From: Reticulitermes speratus
Taxonomy: Eukaryota > Arthropoda > Insecta > Blattodea > Rhinotermitidae
NCBI GenBank assembly: GCA_021186555.1
Contig: JAJKFL010000011.1
Coordinates: forward strand, 7,216,001 to 7,280,000
Direction: 5' to 3'
Length of the DNA: 64,000 bases
Part shown: one piece after another, positions 54,391 to 64,000 of the stretch
Layout of the letters: every line of letters starts with the position of its first letter
Position numbering within the stretch: position 1 is the first letter of the stretch
Translations under genes and position numbers: made by a program
Notes under the pieces: model-generated
Told to the model about the DNA's origin: nothing
Databases searched by the model: none
Seen by the model: only the letters and a program-made list of their open reading frames with translations

Positions 54391-57300
54391 ACAACAATAA
54401 AATTAACCGTGTTAGGCGGTGTTTTAAATGCTGAAAATATAAGACTGTTCTACATGTCAGTTGAGGACACACAGGCGTATACATGACTGGGTTCTTTCTA
54501 TCACTCTCTCAAGAGTGTCTTCTGTGTGTCAGAAGACAGACTGCTTCTCAGGTCTTTTCACTTAATAAGTATGAAACAATATGACAATTTCACATAAAAT
54601 TTCCGCTACCTTCTTTCTCAGTGCATCCAGCCAGAATTGCCACTGTACGAACGAACTCTGGGGACGTACCACAATTTTGTATCTTATTATCTTACCACAA
54701 TTTCGCGTGAAAACTGCTTCAAAATTTGCTAGGCCATATTCCTAAACACAGCACAATCACTAGAAATTAGGATATTTATGTCTGCAGCAGCACTTAAACT
54801 TCATTAGTAACGTACAGGATTCTCCACACACCCGGCGGTTGTGGATTACTAATCTTGGCCGGCTCGCCTTTATACAAGCAAGCTCGCAGCGTCATAATTT
54901 GTTAACCCCGCAAGCCTGCATGGGGACAGCAATAATTGCTCTTGCGACGAAACTGGTTCGATCCATCCCATCTTGAAAATCCTGCACCTAACAGAAATAT
55001 GGCTATGATTAATTAGTATATAAGAAAAATATTATCTTCAGGGATGATGCCGTATTCTGTGGTAAAAATTTACTGACGCTGCAGAGGAACGTGGCACATA
55101 CCAACCTTCGTTCAAACGAAATGTTATAGTTGTACTAGACTTCACCGCATCACATTCCAGGACAACATTCTTCCCAGTCTTCGCAGTGATTATTACCTAT
55201 CTCACTCAATAGCTAAGGACGCTGGACAAAATAGTTTCTTCAGCCTGAACGCGAAAACGTCTAATCATACTGCATTATCTATTTATTTTTCTAATGCAAA
55301 TTCGCTTTTTTAACAAGCATGCTTTTTTTTCGCCAGGAGAAAATGTTTTCACTTTCTCAACGCTACTGACATCACAAGTGCAAATTTTACAGTCCGCTTA
55401 TCTTAACGCCAACGACGTTTCCACAAACGTGTTAACACTTAAGCACGGTGATTCTGGCAAGGCCAAAAACGACCGGGAGAGCATTTCACCACAAACACAG
55501 AAAAATACATCTGTGCTCCGAATATACTATCACGAATATGTGCACCGTGTCTTCAATGGGAAAGGCTAACACACTACGACTACACCACCACAATTCCCTG
55601 ACATAATAAAGAAGTTATTGTTAATGCAGATACTAGGTGCAACGAGGCATAAATATTTACTTATCTTTGTTTTAACGCCCCTTCTTGTAACAAACAACCT
55701 TTACTTTCCCGGAATAACGGACGTCACAACGATATGCTGCAACCACTCCTTGACTTAACCTCTTTTCAGTTTCAAAACCAATATACATACCTACTCGCAT
55801 GAGTCGATAATTTCTCATCACATACATTCACTGTACACTACAGAACAAGCACCGCCAACTGAATCACGGCAAAGTATGTAAAAACAGCAACATTTACGAG
55901 GAAATTATTACAACAAACGTACACTGCTTTACACTGCCTGAAATTCGCGTTGGAACCAACGGAAACATTATCCTATCAGGATCGCCAACATGGAAAGCGA
56001 AGGTAACAAACGTGACTTTTGTGAAGTTCGGCTCGTAAGGTATCCAAGAGGCACTGGCGGCTCAGTCGCTTGAACGTTCGTGTTTGTATCCTATGCAGGC
56101 ACGCTTATCACTGCTCACTCCTACAATACCAAGTACTGCACAGCTTGGTGACCATTATGCAAATTTATAAAAGTCGTAACAAATATAAACTGGAACACTA
56201 CGATGGGCAAATATGTGAGTAAAACTGACTGCAGTGTTTGTAGAGGAGGGTATCCGTGAAATAAAATGAGGGAACCTCAACTGCCTGTCGCTAGACAGAA
56301 CACCCAAGGCCAAAACCGTCCTTGTGCATGCATCTTGCGTACAATCCCAGAGAAAAATGCTAGCTGAAAACCTGTGGCCTAATCTCGAATACCGTGTATC
56401 AAAAACATGACAACCTAACTCTAGTGTTATAAATATGTTTCAAAAGTGTACGTTACCAAACTAAATATCGTACCGTAAGTGACCCCCTATCAATACAATG
56501 TACCTTCAATTACATGAAACCTCAAACCATAACCTTCGTTCTAAAAGCATATATTTGACAAGTGTATGTCAAACCAAGAACTCTCATCCTAACATCCGAC
56601 AAATACAACGTGTCTTTCCCTTTTCCGTGTTATGTTGCACGATCTGAAGGCGTAATGTTCGTGGTTGGAATATCTGTGGTTTAGTAGCGTCTGAGCCCCC
56701 TGATTAGCCTCTTGAGTGACCTTGTGTTGGCTACCCTGATATTAACGAACGATAAAGTCGCAGAAATATCAACGACAGCAAAGGCAGGTATACAAAGTAT
56801 TAATTTTGTGACAAATAAATATTGCTTGGTGTAAGTTGTAGCAAGATTCTACGTCATTTACATCAGTGTTTGTAAACAGTTACTTATAACAGCAACAATG
56901 TGTATCTAATAATGGTGTCTCCCAAATAATAAAAGATGTAATACAGCGCAACACTGTGGTTAATGAAAGTAACACTTTCGAAACTTAATATGACTCATTC
57001 CCTTGACCATACATGGGAAACCATAAACGCAACTCTTCCTACACACCTTCTTTTCATACAATCGTCGAACACACGCACTGTAGCATCATTATTTTCAGAC
57101 GAGCAGGGAAATGCTATACAAGCACGGTTTCCTTGTCATTCAACTATGTTCACTACGCGCATTGCTGCATAAAGTGACGCGTTAACACGGCGTAGAAGAT
57201 ACAGCATATCAAGTGCTGTTCTTTCAGCCATGAGCCTACTTGTACAATCGCGTTGGTACAATCTGACACGTCCACACACACACACTGCTCTTCATAATAC

Positions 57301-59943
57301 AAAAAAAGTTCTTATACGAACTATATGGCGTCTGATGATGGCTTCTGCTACGAAAAATTACATCACTCTCCTTGTAAATCATCAAACTCACAGACCTTAC
57401 GTGTTTGTATATGGCCGTTTGCTCATTCTAACCAAAGCCACTAACCTGTGTGTAAGCAGTACAATAGCACAAAACTAAATGGCGTCCCCATCCATCTGCA
57501 GCACAAGCAGTGAAGATAAAACACAATTATTTCCAAATTCAACACGCACAATGAGAACAACGTTCCAACCAGCCAGCCACCTAACAAGCACAACCTACTG
57601 CTGACGGGAGACCTTCGGCCGGCAGAGTCAAATCCCCAAGCCTTCACTTCGGGCGACATCGGAAATAACGTTCGGGTTAGTTCGGAATTACAGGCGGATG
57701 AAGGAAACCGAACGCGTAGAAAGGAATGGGTGAGACCAACGACGACGATGATGATAATAAAAAAAATACTCGTTCGATGCGCCACCGCTCCAACGTCGCG
57801 CTGTAAAATAAAAACGGAGATAAGGATTCATTAGATAAAGAACTGGGATTAATTTGTGTACATCTGCGCTGTTGCTCCACATCTTAACGTACAGCGAACA
57901 TTGTCGCTCCCTGGTAAACACCTCGCCTTCACTCTTAGACAATTTGGCAGACACAGCTCAAATCCAACGCAAATTCACGGATTTTTTTTTTGTTCTCAAA
58001 TATATAATACAGCCCAAATTTGGTCTATATTGATTAATTTGTAAGTTACATATTTCGACAATTGATTCGTTATAATAGGCGGGTCAGGTACAGCATACAG
58101 TTCATGCCCTCGAATAAACTTACTTCAGGTACTTCGTCCAGCGATTTTATCTGGCCTACAGGGGCGTAGCTACTGTACAGCAGAGTATACAACGCACAAT
58201 CCAAACAAATTATTGTTTCCACACTAACTGAAGACCACCCAACATTCGGGGAAATTCTACCGTATTAGCGAGAATTTAAACAATAAACAAGATTTAAATA
58301 AACAGCTTTCTTTGACAACCACGTTCACAGGTGACAATTTTATAAAACGTGGCCACGTACTTCATGGGTAGGGCACGGCTCTAATGTCGCTTTATAGCGT
58401 GTCTTTCAAACCAAATTCGAAACGTTAGTTTTCTTTCATTCTTACCTCAAAAGTTACCTTCCTTATCAGTAACACTAATAATTTTCATGACTTCCAATTG
58501 AAAAAATGACATTATTCTTTCTAATATTACAGGCCTACTAAATGTAAACTTCTTTCTGTACGAAGTATTCGGATAAAAATTACACACATCGTTGGGCACT
58601 ACTACGCTAGCGCACAAGAACTATACGAACACTACTGAATTATGTCAGGAAGGCACGACTTATCGACTAAAATGTTGTAGTTATTACACTGGTACAACTG
58701 CAAGCATCTCTGTTAGGAGTCCCTGAGCAACTCCCCCCAAAAAAAGCTCTACGGAGCTTTCAGTCATAGCAAAGTACTCGTACAGGCTCAATGAAAACAG
58801 TTGCTGGAGCAGTGCGAAGGATAAACTCTGACCGTTGCCTCTTCTTCCAGTCCAGCTTCTAGGACCGGTTATGCAATGAATGCTGCTTCTCTGAACTGAC
58901 CCCCACCCACGTGTTGTCCCCCTTCGTTAAGTTATGCGGAGAGAAAGAAACACATTGTAAGGAGATAGGGTCCACTAGCTCGCAACGAAAGGTTGGTGCA
59001 GTGAACGATATGAGGTTCGGGGCGGATTGCTAGGGGGTAACACAATCGTATTTATGGTGGCATGTAAGGAACATCGCACGACTCCGTCACGCTGGCCAAC
59101 ATGTCATGTTGCGGGCAGAACATCATATAAAAACATCATGAACTCGTGAAAGGTCCGAACGAACTGATGAGCTCAGGCGGACGTCTTTGTAGTGTGCAAG
59201 GGTACTGCATAATTTATGGTAGCCAGAAGAAAACAGGCGAAAAGCAAAGGCAGAATCTTAAGGCTAGATACCCACGAGAAGTCGGGCCCATCATGAAAAT
59301 GCAGGAACGACATGAGAACAGAATGTCTGAAAGTTGCAGACCAAGCACGAACCGTGGGCACGAAAGCAACATTCTGCTACAATATCGAACTTCCGTTTCT
59401 AAACTAAAAGTCGGAACGCCTTATTTAGGTTTACCACCTAAGTCTGAATTCATAACAATCTGTTTTCAGTACACGTACATGCATAATGTTTATGATAAAC
59501 TATAAATAATGGTCTTAAAGTGGGCCTATGTACGGTGGGCGTCAATGATTTGGGCTATACGCTGGCCTACACCCGGTTACCAATTCTGTAATTAGGCCTA
59601 CGCTATTACATTCGAGTGACTCTGTGGCCCGCGACCACTGCCAAATAACCGAATTTGGTCCCCGCAGCAGAAATACTTCCTCCGTCAGTGTCCTAAAGTT
59701 ATGCTTGACTTAAAACAGTTTCTACACAAACGTACCCGGTACCAAATCGCAACTACAGCTCCATGACATCACATGTAATTTAACTTTCATGACAGCCATA
59801 CCCATTGGCGGATGTTGCATCAGAAGGGACGGACATTTCATTACGCAATGCGCAATGCGAGAGCGGAAACATTACAAGGTATGGCTATACACGCTTCTTA
59901 TGCTGTGATCTAGTTTAAAGTGGTGTAACAATATACTGAGCTA
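54391..59943. other. 5.5-kb stretch without recognised gene
   Basis: No repeat family from elsewhere in the window and no convincing exon. Notable small items are TCTGATGATGGCTTCTGC...ACGAAAAATTACA at 57330 (a very decayed hammerhead-like motif) and overlapping minus-strand frames of 67-114 codons at 57441-57954 with no recognised domain. It may be single-copy intergenic or intronic DNA. Confidence 0.4.
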
Positions 59944-60200
59944 GTTACAAGTAAAAGTACCACGCCATAACAGTGTATTGGGGAATGGAGGTAAACTTCC
60001 AAGCATTCTTAAACTTTGCACTACATACAGCTCTGTTCCGGCCTCTCTACACCTGGTGACACAGACCTCGGTACTCACTGTATAGGGAGGGAATGTACCA
60101 CACAACTGGTTTGCACGTGATGGTGAAGATAAATTTGATCCTATGGGAATCGAACCCCAGCCTTGCAATCCCTAACCAGTCACTGTCTGCACTTCCAGCT
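59944..60200 (-). mobile_element. Possible SINE (tRNA-like B box)
   Basis: On the minus strand GAGCTGGAAGTGCAGACAGT and GACTGGTTAGGGATTGCAAG lead to a B-box-like GGGGTTCGATTCCCATAGG, followed by a non-coding body. The layout suits a tRNA-derived SINE, but there is no second copy in the window and no target duplication was found. Confidence 0.45.
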
Positions 60201-60784
60201 CATACGGGGATTCATTATGGGGAATTAAATACTAGTTCCACTGCACAGATAGTGTAGACTGTTCCTCCCTTTTCTTACCACAGAGACCCTACAGGCTCCA
60301 CCTCTTAAGGTTAACTAAGGTATAGCTGGTTGAGCATTGCGGGGGGAGGAGGGGGGTCGGGGAAAGAGTCCCATACAAACGCAGAGGCAATATTGCAAGG
60401 ATCCAACCCTCTTCATCTAATAAGATGCCGGGATTGGCAATCTCAAGCAACTGTATACCCACCGGTCTACGGGCCGACCAGCTGTGGCAAATAGCACAGA
60501 ACGGACCCGCTCAGTGCACAATACTTCCAAAAGGAAGGGCAGCTATGGAAGACACTAAAGATACAAGCTCGTTTAGCATCCCGTCCCACCAGCCGCGGGC
60601 AACACAAAATTACATCGACATCCTCCCCCTCTCTCTCTCTCTTTAGCTTCCACTGCCAAGTGTTATTACTTTACAAAGACGCAACCAGACTTACTCTGCC
60701 GTTCAACAACGCGTCAGACTTTTTTTTTTTTTAAAAAAAGATGTTTTGTCCTTGTTCTTCTAGAACTTGTTTAGATTTGTCACA
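60201..60784. other. No gene recognised
   Basis: Contains (CT)n near 60628 and a T run at 60720-60732. Nothing else is named. Confidence 0.45.
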
Positions 60785-60808
60785 TATTAAAACATTCATC
60801 TGATTCTA

Positions 60809-61303
60809 ACTCCATGGAGCAGAGTCCTTCTTGAGAAGCTAACAGGTCCTCAGCTAGTCAAGAAATTGCCAGCGTTTTATGGAACCCGAAGGTTCATTAC
60901 CGCATTCACAACAGCCCGCAACCTGTCCCTATCCTGAGCCATTACAATCCAGTCCACGCCCTCCCATCCCACTTCTTGAAGATCCATTTTAATATTATTC
61001 TCCCATCTACGCCTGGGTCTTACAAGTGGTCTCCTTCCCTCAGGTCTCCCCACCAAAATCCTGTATGCACCTCTCCCCTCACCCATACGTGCTACATGCA
61101 CCGCCCACCTATTTCTTCTTGATTTGATCACCCGAATAATATTTGGTGATGAGTACAGATCATTAAGTTCCTCGTTATGTAGTCTTCTCCACTCCCCTGT
61201 TACCTCGTCCCTCTTAGGCCCAAATATCTTCCTCAGCACCCTATTCTCGAACACCCTCAGCGTATGTTCCTCCCTCAGTGTGACAGACCAAGTTTCACAC
61301 CCA
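60809..61303 (-). mobile_element. 5'-truncated LINE tail, longest copy
   Basis: Minus-strand remnant. The frame 61254-60877 (125 codons) shows MFENRVLRKIFGPKRDEVTG, then [60 protein letters not shown] and [20 protein letters not shown] with a stop. This is the conserved C-terminal end of a LINE ORF2 protein, after the reverse-transcriptase domain. About 22 bp with two or three differences repeat at 60785-60808 and 61304-61325 (AAAACATTCATCTGATTCTA and AAAACATTAATCTGATTCTA). The frame is open to its natural end here, but the enzyme domains are absent. The clade (RTE-like?) is from memory. Confidence 0.9.
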
Positions 61304-61553
61304 TATAAAACATTAATCTGATTCTACTATTGTAAATATAGGCATCACAGACCTCTGAATTCTTTAACTTAAAATAATGTATTTCTTATTTCACACGTAC
61401 AGCAGCACTGCACAGAACCGTAATGCGAATTTAACACATTAAGTGGATACGAGATATTCAGACTACGATATGCAGTGCTGCAAAATCCAGAAGACCACAA
61501 TCATAATCCTCACCTCATCCACAACAAATTCACTTACAACAGACACAGATCAC

Positions 61554-61945
61554 ATCAGAAACGCCTTGAGAGTTTTCAAGTGTGGTGCTGGAGAAAAATG
61601 GAGATGATCAGTTGATCCTGTCAGAAATGAAGAAGTATTACTAACAGTCAGAAAGGAAAGGAGCATCCTCAGTACGTAAAATAAAACGGACGGCCAAATA
61701 CATTGGTCACATCTTGCGTAGAATCTGCCTTCTAAAACACGTTATTGAAGAAAATATATATAATGGACGGGAAGACGAAACAGAAGACGTACGCAGCTAC
61801 TGGATGAACTCAAGAAAACGAGAGGATGCTGGAAATTGAAAGAGGAAGCATTTGATCACAAAGTCTGGATAACTCGCCTTGAAAGGGTCTATGGACCTGT
61901 CGTTAAGACAGACTGCGGTATGACGACGACGATGGACAACCGTCA
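61554..61945 (+). pseudogene. Second LINE type, C-terminal tail remnant
   Basis: Plus-strand pieces read RAFEVWCWRKMEMISW, NEEVLLTVRKERSIL, KRTAKYIGHILRRICLLKHV and IEENIYNG, then in another frame RSYW and GCWKLKEEAFDHKVW. These match the tail common in insect LINE proteins (FE.WCYRRMLKISW...NEEVL..V..ER.IL..I..RKANWIGHILRRNCLLKHVIEG). Several frame changes and stops are present, so the gene is dead. It is unlike the family at 60809 just upstream. Confidence 0.85.
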
Positions 61946-62184
61946 TATGAGGTGCCTTAGGCGTAAAGATATTACATTTTCATCATTCACATAGGCCTAC
62001 ACGGGTGCAAAGTGTCCGAATCGAAGCAGAGAGACCTGCAGGGACCTTGAACACTTTCATGAAGTCGCTGCGTGTCGCTGCAGGTAATCGATAGCGCCAA
62101 GTAACGGTAAGTTAAGGCAACTATATCGTGATCTTGCTGACATACCGACACATACACCGAGATCCGACCTACCGGCTAAGCGCA
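61946..62184. other. No gene recognised
   Basis: Short unassigned gap between a LINE remnant and a MITE. Confidence 0.45.
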
Positions 62185-62441
62185 CAGGGCCGGCCCGAGA
62201 CATATGCGTGCCCCGGGAAGGTTAATAATTTCTTTAAACTTTTTCGGCCTAGGACAGGGCTGGCGAAAATTTTGAATGCCCGTGCTCAAATTGCGGATAA
62301 TTTTTGGAGCAATTCTTCCACGTGTGGAAATCCCAGTTTAATAGCATCGTATTTTCGATTATTCTAGTGACGTCTTAGCACTCCTTATAGGTTGGCGCCC
62401 CGGGAAGCTGCCCGGCTGGCCCGCCCCTTAATCCGGCCCTG
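62185..62441. mobile_element. hAT-like MITE, CAGGGCCGG ends, 257 bp
   Basis: Ends CAGGGCCGGCCCGAGACATA and (inverted) CAGGGCCGGATTAAGGGGCG. TAAGCGCA and TATGCATA flank it, a diverged 8-bp duplication (6 of 8). This is the same family as 2977-3232, in the opposite sense, sharing GTGACGTCTTAGC, GGGGCTGGCGAA or GGGCTGGCGAA, and GCGCCCCGGGAAGCTGCCC-like blocks. Confidence 0.85.
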
Positions 62442-62804
62442 TATGCATAGTGACGTATGGCCTGGAATCTCGAGTGGGAAACCGGTTATCCCAGCTGGTA
62501 TAAGACAACAATGTTTTACTCAGTCACCAAAACAGTCATCTGATATCAATATCAATTTTTTTTTCGTACGATCTGAATTCCTCTCCAAAACAGTTATTCT
62601 AAACTGTGCAGATGGAACAAGCCTCATACAAAAAGGCAAAAGTAACTACATTTATGGTGTTTTCAAGTTCCCTTAGAGGCGAGAATTGTTCTTCCATCGT
62701 AGTCCAAGAAACCTCACCAAGCCTACCTAAATATGATTATTACATATCTAATTGCTGAAAGCCTATAGATAACCTGACCTACCTATACCTGTAACGCATA
62801 TGTA
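62442..62804. other. No gene recognised
   Basis: No named feature. Confidence 0.45.
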
Positions 62805-63330
62805 GGTGCGTCCTTAAAATTCCGAGAAGCGCCTGTCAGCTTCGTCATTCCTTTCTGTCCGTCAGTCCGCATGGAACTCGGCTCCCACTGGATGGATTTT
62901 CATTACATTTGACATTTAAGCATTTTTCGAAAACCTGTCGAGAAAATTCACGTTTCATTAAAGTCTGACAAGAATGACGGGTACTTTACACGAAGGCCTA
63001 TTTAAGTTTATAACTTAATACCTTGCTGAATTTTTAGAATGGGAAATGTTTCAAACGTTGTAGAGAAGATCAAAACACATATCTCATATTCAACAAATTT
63101 TTCCCCCCCGAAAGTCGTGCCGCTTATGTGATAATGTGTAAAAATATGATACAGTCAGACAGGCCACAGATGACAATATAATACGGCGCATGCGCTTTGC
63201 ATGCTTGATAACTAAGGCTACAGACACACACTCACAATATGTAATACTTATTGATTTTCTACGGCAACAATGGTTACGCGAACGCGTCTCAAATTTTTTT
63301 CGTTACATGTACATTACTTGTCTTGTTAAA
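62805..63330 (-). mobile_element. GCGTTCGC repeat, full-length copy
   Basis: Minus-strand copy running from the terminus TAGGTGCGTCC and GAGAAGCGCCTG near 62830, through CTCGGCTCCCACTGGATGG, GACGGGTACTTTACACGAAG and the central GCGCATGCGCTTTGCATGC, to GGTTACGCGAACGCGTCTC and the 5' end TACATGTACATTACTTGTC. Confidence 0.85.
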
Positions 63331-63693
63331 CATATACAAGAAAGCCTGTTAAACTGTACGTGGCCAAGTTGGTGGCCGTTACGTTCGCCGAAGCAAAACT
63401 TCCTACGGTTCTTTCTCTCGATTTCTTAATACTGCAGACGAATTATTACTGATTTTGAAAGTACAATTTTACTTCGCACAGTTTGTCAGTTCTGTATGAA
63501 CTGACAGATGTCATATTTTTCTTTGTTGCTTTTCATACTGACGTCTAACGCTATCTATGTATATTCCTTGCAAACATCGACCGTCTCTGGCAAATCAGAC
63601 AAGCGACGTTGCTTTGTCTTTATGAACTTTGTGATATTTTTCTCTCTTACAGTTCTACAGTAGCAGGTGACTTCGGTTTTTACGTTACTGAAA
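63331..63693. other. No gene recognised
   Basis: No named feature. Confidence 0.45.
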
Positions 63694-63969
63694 AAGTTAA
63701 AGCAATCCCCGTACAGCCCTGAGGGTTCCAGGAGGCTGAGGCTCCCAGATTTCAAGGAAACCGGTACATGAAGGTGGTAAGGTTGTCATCCCTACGTACC
63801 GGCCGCCTTTACACAAGGAAATATTCCTAGTACTCATTTCTGTTAGAGGCTAAGTCGATCCCAGGGCCATAGTGCGGACGGAAGAATTATGTCAATGAAA
63901 ACTTCCAAGAACATCATCGGGAATGCTCGTATCGCAGTGCCTCAACCAACTGCGCCACGGCGTGCCTGG
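63694..63969 (-). mobile_element. SINE-4, damaged copy
   Basis: Matches 34529-34836 (AGGAGGCTGAGGCTCCCAG, TTTCAAGGAAACCGG, TACGTACCGGCCGCC, GGCCATAGTGCGGACGG, ATTATGTCAATGAAAAC, CATCGGGAAT). A gap removes most of the B box: after CATCGGGAATGC the sequence passes to TCGTATCGCAGTGCCTCAAC. The A-box side CCACGGCGTGCC ends the copy. Confidence 0.8.
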
Positions 63970-64000
63970 CTAGCTAATAGGGAATACAGACTATCTGAAA

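Noticed and set aside
57324-57360. Hammerhead-like motif around CTGATGATGGC
   Set aside because: The second box reads GAAAAATTACA and the intervening bases do not form a hairpin, so the match is too weak.
1-64000. CRISPR array, operon, bacterial promoters or terminators
   Set aside because: The tandem arrays have no repeat-spacer pattern, and every recognisable feature is of eukaryotic repeat type.

Overview
This is an arthropod-type nuclear window. It is about 64 kb of intergenic or intronic DNA in which I can recognise no host protein-coding exon, no genuine tRNA or rRNA gene and no intact transposase or reverse transcriptase. What can be read is a dense layer of old, short, mostly non-autonomous repeats. 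The kinds of repeat (several tRNA-derived SINE families, 5'-truncated LINE tails, hAT, pogo and Harbinger-like MITEs, a foldback element, and hammerhead-like ribozyme motifs) fit a large-genome insect. From memory, the LINE tail ([20 protein letters not shown] type) and the repeat whose shadow frame reads KATDTHSEYVILIAFPRQQW suggest Polyneoptera (cockroach, termite or stick insect), perhaps a cockroach. I could not check this against a database.

Layout. 0-9 kb: two SINEs nested in each other, a 542-bp Harbinger-like MITE, a SINE-3, a 256-bp hAT-like MITE, a LINE tail with a perfect 14-bp target duplication, and two further SINE-1 copies. 9-16 kb: a second LINE tail, two pogo/Tigger-like MITEs, a 187-bp palindrome with hammerhead-like cores, SINE-3 and SINE-2 copies, a 485-bp hAT MITE with a perfect 8-bp duplication, and another long palindrome. 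17-29 kb: four copies of the commonest repeat (called the GCGTTCGC repeat here), a LINE tail, a hAT MITE, SINEs and a 0.7-kb 34-bp minisatellite. 29-35 kb: quiet sequence, then a 2.04-kb composite in which a foldback element and a SINE have landed inside a larger inverted-repeat element. 36-44 kb: a GCGTTCGC repeat, a small MITE, nested palindromes with a SINE, and a 75-bp hairpin. 44.2-46.3 kb: a 51-bp minisatellite with higher-order structure. 47-54.4 kb: a cluster of hammerhead-like inverted-repeat elements and two GCGTTCGC copies. 54-64 kb: about 5.5 kb with nothing recognised, then a SINE-like element, two LINE tails, a hAT MITE, a GCGTTCGC repeat and a SINE.

The most interesting pattern is the recurrent hammerhead-like core (CTGANGA, hairpin, GAAAC, then ATGTA or GTC). 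It often occurs as two copies pointing away from each other inside an inverted repeat, at 12.7, 21.8, 33.0/34.9, 47.0/47.3, 48.1, 48.8 and 52.3/52.7 kb. Such motifs are known from Penelope-like retroelements and related non-autonomous repeats. The repeated outward-facing pair, and an extra U between the CUGANGA box and stem II, deserve a check. All open frames I looked at are best explained as chance or repeat-derived, including the 656-codon frame across the 51-bp minisatellite.
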